A stretch of 64,000 nt of DNA from Zoogloea dura (GCF_012927165.1 NZ_JABBGA010000009.1:124001-188000), one strand, 5' to 3'; shown: positions 20,755 through 29,137, numbered from the stretch's first letter. Notes: a model not told the origin generated them from the letters alone. Numbers and translations: made by a program.

Positions 20755-21588
20755 TCAGTACTGGATCTGCGAGACGGCGCGCAGTTCGTCCGGGGTGGCA
20801 GTGCCGAAGCCGAAGAACTCCAGGTAGGCCGGGATCATCTCGAAGAGCATGTCGGTGCCCACCTGGATCGGGCAGCCCTTGGCCTGGGCCGCAGCCAGCA
20901 GCGGGGTGATGGCCTGCTTCATGACGACCTCGCCGACGAAGGTGTGCGGGTCGACCCGCGCCATGTCGAAGGGCAGCGGGTCGCTGTCCTTCATGCCGAG
21001 GGGCGTGGCATTGACGATCAGGTCGAAGCCGGCCGGATCATTGGAGCCGACGCGGACCTTCAGGGCGGGGTAATGGCTGCGCAGGCGCTCGGCCAGCGCC
21101 GCAGCGGATTCGGGCCAGGCGTCGTACAAGGCCATCTCGGCCACCCCGGCGGCAGCCAGCGAAGCCGCAATGGCGCAACCGACACCGCCGCTGCCCGACA
21201 CCAGCACGCGCCGGCCCTGCAGGGCCTGGCCCTTGCGCAGCACGCCGCGCACGAAGCCGGCACCGTCGAACTGGTCGCCCAGCAGGCTGCCGTCCGGGCG
21301 CAGCAGGATGGCGTTGCAGGCACCCGCGATGCGGGCTGTGGGGGTCACCTCGTCCACCAGGGACAGGGTGGTGACCTTGTGGGGCATGGTGACGAGGGCG
21401 CCCCGGAAGTTGGTCATCCGGCGCAGGGACTCGACGGCGGCCGGGTAGTCCTCGGGCTTGACGCCCATGGGCATCACGACGGCGTCGATGCCCCGGGATT
21501 CGAACCACGGGTTGTAGATCATCGGCGCCTTGAAGCTCTCGGTGGGATAGCCCAGATGCGCGATGACGGTCGTCTTTCCGCTGATCAT
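20755..21588 (-). CDS. aroE: Shikimate/quinate dehydrogenase, AroE-like
   Basis: A 277-residue protein of the shikimate dehydrogenase family. Visible motifs are TMPHK with the catalytic Lys, the DGAGF substrate Asp and the cofactor loop VSGSGGVGCAIAASLAAAG. The substrate-entry motif reads ESFKAPMIYN instead of the usual SKSPxxHN, so substrate preference may differ from biosynthetic AroE. In this operon it would oxidise shikimate (or quinate) to its 3-dehydro form, feeding AroQ and QuiC. The cofactor cannot be decided. It follows the universal stress gene by 38 bp. Confidence 0.85.
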   Translation of the reverse strand: MISGKTTVIAHLGYPTESFKAPMIYNPWFESRGIDAVVMPMGVKPEDYPAAVESLRRMTNFRGALVTMPHKVTTLSLVDEVTPTARIAGACNAILLRPDGSLLGDQFDGAGFVRGVLRKGQALQGRRVLVSGSGGVGCAIAASLAAAGVAEMALYDAWPESAAALAERLRSHYPALKVRVGSNDPAGFDLIVNATPLGMKDSDPLPFDMARVDPHTFVGEVVMKQAITPLLAAAQAKGCPIQVGTDMLFEMIPAYLEFFGFGTATPDELRAVSQIQY

Positions 21589-21626
21589 GGTCTGTGTTTC
21601 CTTTATTGCGGTGGGGTGTCGGCGCC

Positions 21627-22049
21627 TCAGCGGCTGATCAACACCGGCACCTTGCTGTAATGAAGAACCTTGGTGGTTTCACTGCCCATCAGCAGGCTGC
21701 GCAAGCCGAGCCGGCCGTGGGAGGCCATGCAGATCAGGTCGCAGCCGGTGCTGTCGGCAGCCCGGACGATCTCCTCGGCCACCGAGTCACCGCTGACGAA
21801 GAAGCAGTCGCAGGGCACGCCGGCCTTCTTCGCTTCGTCGGCGACAAAGGCCAGGAACATTTCGGCATTGGCGTTGAGCTGGGCGTCGCCCACCATGGTG
21901 TCGCCCAAGCCCCGGGGGGTCATGGCGTGCAGGACGACGCACAGGCCGGTGACGCGGGCGCCGGTCGCCCGGGCCAACTGGATGCCGTGCAGCACGGCCT
22001 TGTGGGACAGCTCCGAGCCATCGGTCGGCAACAGGATGTGGGTGTACAT
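21627..22049 (-). CDS. Universal stress protein (UspA family)
   Basis: A 140-residue UspA-fold protein. It begins YTHILLPTDGSELSHKAV and ends with the ATP-binding-type motif ASHGRLGLRSLLMGSETTKV. The ATG at 22049 has AAGGACA upstream. It lies in the middle of a transport and shikimate operon with a second, different Usp gene just before it (143-bp gap). A role there is unknown: it may regulate the transporter or signal energy state. Confidence 0.88.
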   Translation of the reverse strand: MYTHILLPTDGSELSHKAVLHGIQLARATGARVTGLCVVLHAMTPRGLGDTMVGDAQLNANAEMFLAFVADEAKKAGVPCDCFFVSGDSVAEEIVRAADSTGCDLICMASHGRLGLRSLLMGSETTKVLHYSKVPVLISR

Positions 22050-22192
22050 GGCATGTCCTTTCGTGGGGCGCAGGCCCGGTTTCAAGGAAATCGGCGCGCA
22101 GGGGCCCTCCCTCCGGTGGAAACCGGAGGTTCGGCGTCATCAATCAGGATCGGGTTGGGGGGTGGCCGGGCTTCAGCGCACCCCGGCCGGCA

Positions 22193-22621
22193 TCACTTCA
22201 CCAAGGTGACCGGCACGTCGGCGAGGCGCACCACCTCGGCGGCGATCGAGCCCAGGAAGAGCTTGGCCAGCGCACCGCGCCCGTGGGTGGTCATGAAGAT
22301 CTCGTCACAGCCCTTTTCGCGGGCAAAGCCGCTGATCACCACCGCCGCGTCCTCGCCCACCAGCACATGGCGGCTGGCCTCGATGCCGGCGGCGGCCAGC
22401 CCCGCATGCACCGCGGCCAGGGCCTTGAGGCCCTCCTCCCGGTGGAAGTCCTGGAGCTTGTCGTGACCGACGAACTGGCCCACGTCCTGGCCAACCGGGT
22501 GCTGCACGTTGATCAGGTGGATCTCCGCCGGTCCGGCCAGACGGGCAAGCCAGGCGGGAAGCGCCTTGAGCACCGCAGCGGACGCTTCGGAGCCATCAAC
22601 GGGAATCAGGATCTTGCTCAT
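22193..22621 (-). CDS. Universal stress protein (UspA family), second copy
   Basis: A 142-residue UspA-fold protein, begins SKILIPVDGSEASAAVLKAL and has the motif TTHGRGALAKLFLGSIAAEV near the C-terminus. It is only distantly similar to its neighbour at 21627, so the pair is not a recent duplication. The start at 22621 has AAGGAGG upstream and follows the terC-like stop by 13 bp, so the genes are coupled. TRAP permeases with dedicated Usp partners (TeaD) are known, which is the best hint to its role. Confidence 0.88.
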   Translation of the reverse strand: MSKILIPVDGSEASAAVLKALPAWLARLAGPAEIHLINVQHPVGQDVGQFVGHDKLQDFHREEGLKALAAVHAGLAAAGIEASRHVLVGEDAAVVISGFAREKGCDEIFMTTHGRGALAKLFLGSIAAEVVRLADVPVTLVK

Positions 22622-22634
22622 GAATGCGCCTCCT

Positions 22635-23375
22635 TCAACGGGGTGTGCCGGATTCGGGGGAAGCCTCCCCCAGGGACAGTTCGAGGGCCGCCTTGCGCGC
22701 CTTGCGGGCGGCCAGCAGCTTGCCGACCGAGACCACGAAGACCGCGCCGGCAAGCGGCAGGGCCCGGTGCAGCCAGGCCGCGTTGGCATCGATCCACGGC
22801 CCCAGGAAGAGGTCGCTGACCACCATCTCGCCGGCCACGAAGCCCAGCAGCGCGGCACCGCCGGTGACCACCACCGGGAAGCGCTCCATCACCTTCATCA
22901 GGAAGGTGCTCGAGAACACCACCAGCGGAATGCTCAGCCCCAGGCCGAAGATGAGCAGCAGCAGGCTGCCCTTGGATGCCCCGGCGATGGCCACCACGTT
23001 GTCCATGCTCATCACCAGGTCGGCGATCATGATGGTCTTGATGGCGGCGATGAAACCGCCCTTGACCATCTGGCCCTCGCCTTCGCCTTCGTCCTCCGGC
23101 AGCAGCAGCTGCACGGCGATCCACAGCAGGAGCCCGGCCCCGGCCACCTTCAGCAGCGGCAGGCGGAGCAGCTCGGCGGCCACGATGGTGAGGGTCACCC
23201 GCATCACCACCGCCGCGCTGCTGCCCCACATCACCGCCCGCCGGCGATCGGCCTCCGGCAACGAGCGGGCCGCCAGGGCGATCACCACCGCGTTGTCGCC
23301 CGACAGCACGATGTCGATGCCGATGATCTGGATCAGGGCGATCCAGAAGGCATGGTCGAAAACGAACTCTTGCAT
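22635..23375 (-). CDS. TerC family integral membrane protein
   Basis: A 246-residue TerC/YkoY family membrane protein with about seven helices. The two family motifs are present: GIDIVLSGDNAVVIALAARS near the N-terminus and IADLVMSMDNVVAIAG in the middle, the acidic positions thought to bind metal. Members are linked to tellurite resistance or Mn/Ca export. It sits between a TRAP binding protein and two Usp genes in one operon; no tellurite genes are near. Its presence in a shikimate operon is unexplained. Confidence 0.87.
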   Translation of the reverse strand: MQEFVFDHAFWIALIQIIGIDIVLSGDNAVVIALAARSLPEADRRRAVMWGSSAAVVMRVTLTIVAAELLRLPLLKVAGAGLLLWIAVQLLLPEDEGEGEGQMVKGGFIAAIKTIMIADLVMSMDNVVAIAGASKGSLLLLIFGLGLSIPLVVFSSTFLMKVMERFPVVVTGGAALLGFVAGEMVVSDLFLGPWIDANAAWLHRALPLAGAVFVVSVGKLLAARKARKAALELSLGEASPESGTPR

Positions 23376-23418
23376 TGCGTCCTTCCTTCCTGAGGGGCGC
23401 GGTACGCCCCGTGCTGAT

Positions 23419-24429
23419 TTACTTGCGAACCTTGGCGATCTCGGCGTAGAGGGTCTTGACCGTCTCTGCACCGACCGATGCGCTGTACTTTTCCACCACC
23501 GGCTTGACCTTGTCACGCATGCGCTGCAGCTCGGCCGGCGCGATCTCGGTCACCTGCATGCCGGCCTTCTTCAGGTCCTCCAGCGCCTCATTGGCCTGCT
23601 GGCGGGACACCTGGCGCTGGTAGGCAGTGGCCTCGGTGGCGGCGTCAGTGATGATTTTCCGCTCATCGGCGCTCAGGGTATCCCAGAGCTTCTTGCTGAA
23701 GATGAGGGACTGCGGGTTGTAGATGTGACGGGTCTGGGCCAGGTGCTTCTGCACCTCGTTCAGCTTGGCCGTGCGGATGGTGGTGTTGGGGTTCTCCTGA
23801 CCATCCACCGCCTTCTGCTCGAGGGCGCTATACACCTCCGGCCAGGCCAGCGGCGTGGGGTTGGCGCCCAGGGCGGTGAAGATGTCCACGTAGATCGGCG
23901 ACTGGATCACCCGCAGCTTGAGGCCGGCGATGTCTTCCACCCGGGTGATCGGGTGCTTGCTGTTGGTGATGTTGCGGAAGCCGAGGTCCCAGTAGCCCAG
24001 GCCGACCAGGCCCCTGGGCGCCAGCTTGGCGTGCAGACCCTGGCCGAAGGCGCCGTCGGTCACGGCATCAGCCTCCTGCGGATTGGCGAACAGGAAGGGG
24101 AAATCGAATACCGCAAACTCCTTGCTGAGGCTCTGCAGGATGCCCGAGTTGAGCACGCTGATCTCGATGGTGCCGCCCTGCACTGCCGAAATGGTCTGCA
24201 CATCGCCGCCGAGCTGGCCGCCCGGGAAGAGCTTGACCTTGATCTTGCCGCCGGACCTGGCTGCGACGAGTTCGGCGAACTTCTGGGCGCCCATTTCCTG
24301 GGGGTGGCCCTTGTTGTTCTGGAAGGCGAACTTGAGGGTCCGCTCCTTGATGTCCGCAGCCTGGGCGGCGGTCATCGGGAGCAGTGCGGCCAGGGCCAGC
24401 ACGAAGGCGCGACGGGTAAAACGGATCAT
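23419..24429 (-). CDS. dctP: TRAP transporter substrate-binding protein (DctP)
   Basis: A 336-residue DctP-family binding protein. A signal peptide (about residues 1-24, ending AQA) leads into GGKIKVKLFPGGQLGGD, IAGLKLRVIQSPIY and YNPQSLIFSKKLWDTLSADE. It pairs with the DctM and DctQ genes immediately upstream (81-bp gap to dctM). Given the aroE, aroQ and quiC neighbours, quinate, shikimate or dehydroshikimate is the likely ligand. It is clearly homologous to the orphan DctP at 14520 but diverged. Confidence 0.9.
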   Translation of the reverse strand: MIRFTRRAFVLALAALLPMTAAQAADIKERTLKFAFQNNKGHPQEMGAQKFAELVAARSGGKIKVKLFPGGQLGGDVQTISAVQGGTIEISVLNSGILQSLSKEFAVFDFPFLFANPQEADAVTDGAFGQGLHAKLAPRGLVGLGYWDLGFRNITNSKHPITRVEDIAGLKLRVIQSPIYVDIFTALGANPTPLAWPEVYSALEQKAVDGQENPNTTIRTAKLNEVQKHLAQTRHIYNPQSLIFSKKLWDTLSADERKIITDAATEATAYQRQVSRQQANEALEDLKKAGMQVTEIAPAELQRMRDKVKPVVEKYSASVGAETVKTLYAEIAKVRK

Positions 24430-24510
24430 GGGGTGTCTCCTGTCTATTTGTATGGACTTGCCTGTTGCGGTCAGCCCGGCGACCGCGCCCGTTATGTCAG
24501 GGAGCCGAAC

Positions 24511-25788
24511 TCAGTTGAACCAGCTGGCCGGCACCATCACCAGCGGCGGGAAGAGGATCATCAGCAGCAGGGCCAGCAGTTCGGCCAGCATGAAGGGCCA
24601 GACGCCTTTCATCAGATCGTCCATGCTCACCTTGCCGACCCCGGCCACCACGTTGAGCACGGTGCCCACCGGCGGGGTGATCAGGCCGATGGCGTTGTTG
24701 ATGATGAAGAGCACGCCGAAGTAGATCGGGTCGATGCCGGCCTTCAGGACGATGGGCATGAGTACCGGGGTCAGGATCAGGATGGTCGGCGTCATGTCCA
24801 TGGCCGTACCAACGATCACCACCACCATCATCATTGCGAACATCAGCAGGATCTTGTTGCCCATGAAGGGCTCGAGCAGCTCGACGATCTGGCCCGGCAG
24901 GTCGGCCACCGTGATCAGCCAGGCGGAGACGAGCGCCGCGGCGACAAGGAACATCACGATCGCCGTAGTCTTGGCCGCGGCCACCAGCACCCCGTAGATC
25001 TGGCTGACTTTCAGCTCGCGGTAGATCACCACGGCCACGAACAGCGAATACACGGCGCACACAACGGCCGCCTCGGTCGGCGTGAAGATGCCGAACTTGA
25101 GCCCGAAGATGATGATCAGCGGCAGCATCAGGGCCCAGAAACCATCGGCCAGGGTCTTCAGCACTTCGCCGGCGCTCTTGCGCGGAGGAGGAGCCAGATT
25201 CTCGTCACGGGCCACCCACCACCAGGCCGCCACCAGGGACAGGCCGATGAGCAGGCCGGGAAAGATGCCAGCCAGGAACAGCTTGGAGATCGACAGGTTG
25301 GCCGCCACACCGAAGACGATGAAACCGATGGAAGGCGGGATGATCGGGCCGATGATGCCGCCCGCCGCGATCAAGCCACAGGACTTGGCCCGATCGTGCC
25401 CGGCGCCGACCATCATCGGCACCAGCAGAGCCGACAACGCCGCCGCGTCCGCCACGGCCGACCCCGACAGGGCCGCCAGCAGGCAGGACGCCAGGATGGC
25501 CACATAACCGAGGCCGCCCCGGACATGACCGACCAGTGCCATGGCCACATTGACGATGCGCTTCGACAGGCCGCCGGTATTCATGATCTCGCCGGCCAGC
25601 ATGAAGAAGGGCACGGCCATCAGCGGAAAGCTGTCGGCGCCATTGGTCAGGTTCTGGGCGATGATCTGGGCATCCATCATGTCCAGGTGGTACATCAGGG
25701 CCAGGCCGCAGACGAGCAGGGCAAAGGCAATGGGCATCCCCAGCGCCATCGCGCCAAGCAGGGAGCCGAGAAATACGGTAATCGTCAT
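24511..25788 (-). CDS. dctM: TRAP transporter large permease (DctM)
   Basis: A 425-residue integral membrane protein of the DctM family, with about 12 helices, the sodium-coupled translocating subunit. Family features include the PFFMLAGEIMNTGGLSKRIV stretch, SGSAVADAAALSALLVPMM and GIITPT-like GIFTPTEAAVVCAVYSLF. It lies between dctQ (18-bp gap) and dctP, the usual tripartite order Q-M-P. Its start is an ATG at 25788. Confidence 0.92.
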   Translation of the reverse strand: MTITVFLGSLLGAMALGMPIAFALLVCGLALMYHLDMMDAQIIAQNLTNGADSFPLMAVPFFMLAGEIMNTGGLSKRIVNVAMALVGHVRGGLGYVAILASCLLAALSGSAVADAAALSALLVPMMVGAGHDRAKSCGLIAAGGIIGPIIPPSIGFIVFGVAANLSISKLFLAGIFPGLLIGLSLVAAWWWVARDENLAPPPRKSAGEVLKTLADGFWALMLPLIIIFGLKFGIFTPTEAAVVCAVYSLFVAVVIYRELKVSQIYGVLVAAAKTTAIVMFLVAAALVSAWLITVADLPGQIVELLEPFMGNKILLMFAMMMVVVIVGTAMDMTPTILILTPVLMPIVLKAGIDPIYFGVLFIINNAIGLITPPVGTVLNVVAGVGKVSMDDLMKGVWPFMLAELLALLLMILFPPLVMVPASWFN

Positions 25789-25806
25789 GATCAGTCTCCC
25801 GGGGTC

Positions 25807-26379
25807 TTACTTGGCGGTGCTGGCGATGGAGGACGGTGCGGACACCTGGCCGTGGTGGTGGGCCACTTCGGCCAGTTCCTCCGACTCGGTCACCATCACC
25901 AGCTCGTGGTCCTGCAACTTGCCGGCCAGCACCCGGTACAGGTCATTGAGCACGATGCCGGCCGCAGTCACGCTGAACACCAGGCCGATGCCGTAGAACC
26001 AGGCCATCGACAGGCCGGATGCCGGGGCCTGCACGTCCAGGTTGATCTGGGTCTGGGCCAGGCTGCCGGAGAAGAGGAACCACAACACACCGAGGATCAG
26101 CAGCTGGCTGGCCACCAGGCAGACTTTCTTGCCGAACGGGGACAGACGGGACACCAGGGAATCGACCCCCAGGTGGCCGTGTTCCTTCATGCCCACCAGA
26201 GCCCCCAGGAAGGTCAGCCACACAAAGAGCCAGCGGGACAACTCCTCGGAAACCGGAATGCCGCTGTTGAAGGCGTAACGCAACACCACGTTGCCGAAGA
26301 CCAGCACCACCATCACGGCCAGGCACAGGGCGATCAGCATTTTCAGCAGATGGAAATATCCATCGACGATCTTTTTCAT
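25807..26379 (-). CDS. dctQ: TRAP transporter small permease (DctQ)
   Basis: A 190-residue, four-helix small TRAP subunit. The family stretch NSGIPVSEELSRWLFVWLTF is present in the second half of helix 1-2. The C-terminus has an unusual extension rich in Glu and His (SEELAEVAHHHGQVS). The start at 26379 has AAGGAGG upstream; the longer frame has no family similarity. It heads the eight-gene operon running to aroQ. An operator-like palindrome lies 202 bp upstream at 26581. Confidence 0.88.
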   Translation of the reverse strand: MKKIVDGYFHLLKMLIALCLAVMVVLVFGNVVLRYAFNSGIPVSEELSRWLFVWLTFLGALVGMKEHGHLGVDSLVSRLSPFGKKVCLVASQLLILGVLWFLFSGSLAQTQINLDVQAPASGLSMAWFYGIGLVFSVTAAGIVLNDLYRVLAGKLQDHELVMVTESEELAEVAHHHGQVSAPSSIASTAK

Positions 26380-26580
26380 TGACTCCTCCTTAGGGAACAG
26401 GCTGTCGCCCATCGCGTCCCGGCGGAACGGCGGGCACCGGGGCCGGCTCTTGATGACCGGCTGCCGGGCTTCGCTCCAGGGCTCGCATTCCCAAGAATTT
26501 CCAAGACACCCTGGGCGATTCAGCATGGGACGCAGCTTATCGACGCGGGGCGGGCGGAAGAATCAGGTGAAAAGCGGTGT

Positions 26581-26597
26581 TGCGCGAACAACGCGCA
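26581..26597. promoter_or_regulatory. Putative IclR operator upstream of dctQ operon
   Basis: TGCGCG-AACAA-CGCGCA, 17 bp, matching the quiC and orphan dctP sites. It lies in the 566-bp gap between dctQ and the porin gene. Confidence 0.65.
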
Positions 26598-26601
26598 CAG
26601 G

Positions 26602-26618
26602 TGCGCGATAGCCGCTCA
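26602..26618. promoter_or_regulatory. Second, imperfect operator copy upstream of dctQ
   Basis: TGCGCG-ATAGC-CGCTCA, one mismatch in the right arm, starting 21 bp after the first base of the neighbouring site, that is two helical turns on the same face. Confidence 0.5.
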
Positions 26619-26773
26619 GCTTCAATGCTGCGGCGCAATAGATCGAAATTCAGGGAAATCGCTGCGTTCGTACCGCCAAAAGGTTTCCATGAGGCCTGGA
26701 AAACCGACTCCCGGCCCCCTGCTCTCCACATGCCTCCGCCTGAAATCGAAGCTGAGCGGCAATCGCGCAAGCA

Positions 26774-26790
26774 CGCGCGATCAGCGCGCA
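26774..26790. promoter_or_regulatory. Putative IclR operator upstream of porin gene
   Basis: CGCGCG-ATCAG-CGCGCA, one mismatch to the consensus, with an extra CGCGCA half-site at 26764-26769. It lies 155 bp before the porin start. The rest of the 26380-26945 gap shows no gene. Confidence 0.55.
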
Positions 26791-26945
26791 AACTCTGCTC
26801 TTGACCGGGTTATCGCCCGGATCGTCCTCTGTAAAGTCCGCCCCGTGCTGACCCGAGCTGGTCGGTATGACCGGAGACACATCGCGCAGCAGCGGCCCCG
26901 AAACGGCCCGGCTGGCGGATGACACAACAACAGAGGAGTAGGCAA

Positions 26946-28124
26946 ATGAACGCAAAGACCATCAGCACCGTCCTGGCCAGCCTGGCCGCCCTGAGCGCCG
27001 CCAGCGCCCATGCCGAGCTGCCCCCGATCGAAGTCGGCGGTGCCACCTTCAACCTGTACGGCAACATCGACCAGTACCTCAACTTCATGCGCAGCAGCTC
27101 GGGCAAGAGCCTCAATGCACTGGAAGAAGGCGGCTACCTGCGCACCCGGGTCGGCGTGCGCGGCGAAAAGCCGGTGGAAGACGGCATGTCGGTCAAGTTC
27201 CAGCTGGAGCAGGGCCTCAACATCACCAACGGCTCCCAGGCCGACACCACCCGCCTGTTCGACCGCCAGGCCTGGGTGGGCCTGAAGACCCAGTACGGCG
27301 AATTCCGCGCCGGCCGCCAGAACACCGCGGTGTTCTATCGCGGCAGCTACATCGACTTCACTGCCCGCACCATGGGCTCGGTGGTCAACATCTTCGGCGT
27401 CCCCTCGCGCTACGACAGCGACCTGGCGTGGATCTCCAACCGCATGAGCGGCCTGTTGCTGGAAGCCCACTACTCCTTCCAGGGCGCCAAGGAGAACGAG
27501 ACCGCCAACCAGGGCGTCTACCAGCTCGCCGCCGACTACGAAAACGGCCCCTTCCGGGTCGGCTACGCCGGCATCGGCGGCAAGGCCCCCAATGGCGCCA
27601 CGGTGGACCGCACCGTGATGTACAACAACTTCTACGCCAACTACGACTACGGCAAGGGCAAGATCTACGCGGCTTACATCCGCAGCAACAACAACGCCAC
27701 CGCCTGCTCCAGCAGCACCGCGCCCTGCCCCTCCGCCAGCCTGCTCAACAACGGCGGCTCGCCCCTTGGCAACACCGGCTCCCTGGTCACCGGCACCAAC
27801 ACCGGCGCCAACACCTACTACAACGTGTACCAACTGTCGGCCGACTACAAGCTGACCCCGAAGCTGCGCGTCGGCGCCCTCTACGGCCGCATCGACGACA
27901 CCTCCAACACCGGCAAGAACGCCGCCGGCTGGGCCATCGGCGGTTACTACGACATCTTCAAGGACACCATGGTGTACGCCCTGGTGGATGTCATCGACAA
28001 CGACAAGAACGCCGGCTTCCGCCCGGCGGGCTCCGCCGGCCTGCCCAAGAACTACAGCGCCGCCGCCGACGTGAATGGCGAGAGCATCCGCGGCGTGCAG
28101 CTGGGCTTCGTGTACAGGTTCTGA
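26946..28124 (+). CDS. Outer-membrane porin, Gram-negative porin family
   Basis: A 392-residue beta-barrel porin of the betaproteobacterial trimeric type. A signal peptide (about residues 1-23, ending AHA) is followed by alternating strands, with VKFQLEQGLNITNGSQ, FDRQAWVGLKTQYGEFRAGRQ and the C-terminal GVQLGFVYRF, ending in the Phe needed for outer-membrane assembly. Loops are rich in Asn, Ser and Gly. The ATG at 26946 has GAGGAG upstream. The shared operator-like site upstream suggests it is the entry pore for the quinate/shikimate pathway; selectivity is not evident from sequence. Confidence 0.9.
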   Translation: MNAKTISTVLASLAALSAASAHAELPPIEVGGATFNLYGNIDQYLNFMRSSSGKSLNALEEGGYLRTRVGVRGEKPVEDGMSVKFQLEQGLNITNGSQADTTRLFDRQAWVGLKTQYGEFRAGRQNTAVFYRGSYIDFTARTMGSVVNIFGVPSRYDSDLAWISNRMSGLLLEAHYSFQGAKENETANQGVYQLAADYENGPFRVGYAGIGGKAPNGATVDRTVMYNNFYANYDYGKGKIYAAYIRSNNNATACSSSTAPCPSASLLNNGGSPLGNTGSLVTGTNTGANTYYNVYQLSADYKLTPKLRVGALYGRIDDTSNTGKNAAGWAIGGYYDIFKDTMVYALVDVIDNDKNAGFRPAGSAGLPKNYSAAADVNGESIRGVQLGFVYRF

Positions 28125-28192
28125 TCGGCATCACCCCGCAGCCCCGGGCGGCGGGTTCTCTTGCAGCAACGAGTTGTTCTCCTCGCGTTATG

Positions 28193-28221
28193 CGGGCATC
28201 CGGTGGATGCCCGTTTTTTTT
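28193..28221 (+). terminator. Rho-independent terminator after porin
   Basis: A perfect 9-bp stem (CGGGCATCC with GGATGCCCG), GGT loop, then eight T residues (28214-28221), 69 bp after the porin stop. Confidence 0.92.
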
Positions 28222-28296
28222 CGCGCGTGGCGGGTGGGCGGGTCTGGAAGAACTGCGTGCTACTTTGACCCGGCGTATTTGTGCGTGGAGCCTTGG

Positions 28297-28904
28297 CTGG
28301 TCGGCTTTCTTTTTTCCACGTTGAATTGGCCGGGAATTCGCCCCGGCGGGCGACCTCCTTTCTTGCTTCGCCAAGAAAGGAGGCAAAGAAGGCGACCCGC
28401 CTCCCCGGTCATTCGCTTACGCGAATGACTGCCCTGCGCTGCTCACGGCAGGCGGCCGGCGCGGAACTCGCCCTTCGGGCTCAAACAGCCGCGCCGGACT
28501 TCCCCGCCTGCCGTTCCGCTGCTCGGCGGGTCGGAACGGGCTTTTCGCAAACACCGCGCGTTTGCTGAAGCACGGGTTGGCTTTCAGGGGAAAAGCAAAC
28601 CCCAACGTCCCGCATCCACCGGCCTTTCCGCAGAGGCTCGGTGCCCGGTAAGAGCCCGTTCTGACCCGCCGAGCAGCGCAGCAGCGGGCGGGGCCTTCCG
28701 GCGCGGCTGTCTGAGGAGGCGCAGCCGACGAGTTCCGCGCCGGCCGCCCGATGCGAGCAGCGCAGGGGAGTCGTTCGCAACGCGAACGACCGGGGAAGCC
28801 GGGTCGCCTTTCTTTCCCCCTTTCTTTGGCGACGCAAAGAAAGGGGGCGCCCGCCGGGGCGAAATCCCGGCCAATCCAACTCAAAACAACGGAAAGCCGA
28901 CCAG
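28297..28904. repeat. Long imperfect inverted repeat (about 250-bp arms)
   Basis: The left arm (about 28297-28545) and the reverse complement of the right arm (about 28648-28904) share long blocks: CTGGTCGGCTTTC at the tips, TTGGCCGGGA, CGCCCCGGCGGGCG, GGCGACCC, CCCTGCGCTGCTC, GGCGGCCGGCGCGGAACTCG, CAGCCGCGCCGG and GCTCGGCGGGTC. Each arm also contains its own smaller hairpin (CCTCCTTTCTT..AAGAAAGGAGG at about 28349-28383 in the left arm). The central 100 bp is unpaired. Open frames inside are low-complexity and unlike genes. It fills most of the 1-kb gap between the porin and the VOC gene. It looks like a dispersed intergenic element, but only one copy is in the window. Confidence 0.85.
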
Positions 28905-28948
28905 AAAAGGCTCAACAGGCCAATTAATCCCCCCCTGCCCCCACCCCT

Positions 28949-29137
28949 GCCAGGCCCACGCACGGGGCTGCCAGCCCCATGAAAGTAGCTCCAAGCCACA
29001 TATCCGGACCTGCCAGCCATTAATCCAGGCCGGCCAGGCATTTATCCAGGCCTGCGAGCCATATCCATGCCCCGCGCAAGTCAATGCACGGGGCCGAAAG
29101 CCGGATTCACGGGGTGGCGAGCCCCGTCGACGGGGCT
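28949..29137. repeat. 21-bp tandem repeat array (nine units)
   Basis: Nine consecutive units of exactly 21 bp, for example GCCAGCCATTAATCCAGGCC(G) at 28991+21 and GCCAGGCATTTATCCAGGCC(T) in the next unit. The consensus starts GCCAGCC and ends CAGG or CGGGGC. It ends 12 bp before the stop of the minus-strand VOC gene. The period equals that of the array beside aroQ (20076-20306), but the unit sequence is unrelated. Confidence 0.88.

Noticed and set aside
22624-26382. A 1252-codon plus-strand open frame
   Set aside because: It lies opposite the dctQMP-terC-usp genes; the composition (His, Gln, Gly, Asp-rich) is typical of antisense frames in GC-rich DNA and it matches no family.
28481-29041. 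Possible protein genes within the inverted repeat
   Set aside because: Frames on both strands translate the same repeat blocks, lack ribosome binding sites and have Pro/Arg/Ala-rich low-complexity sequence.
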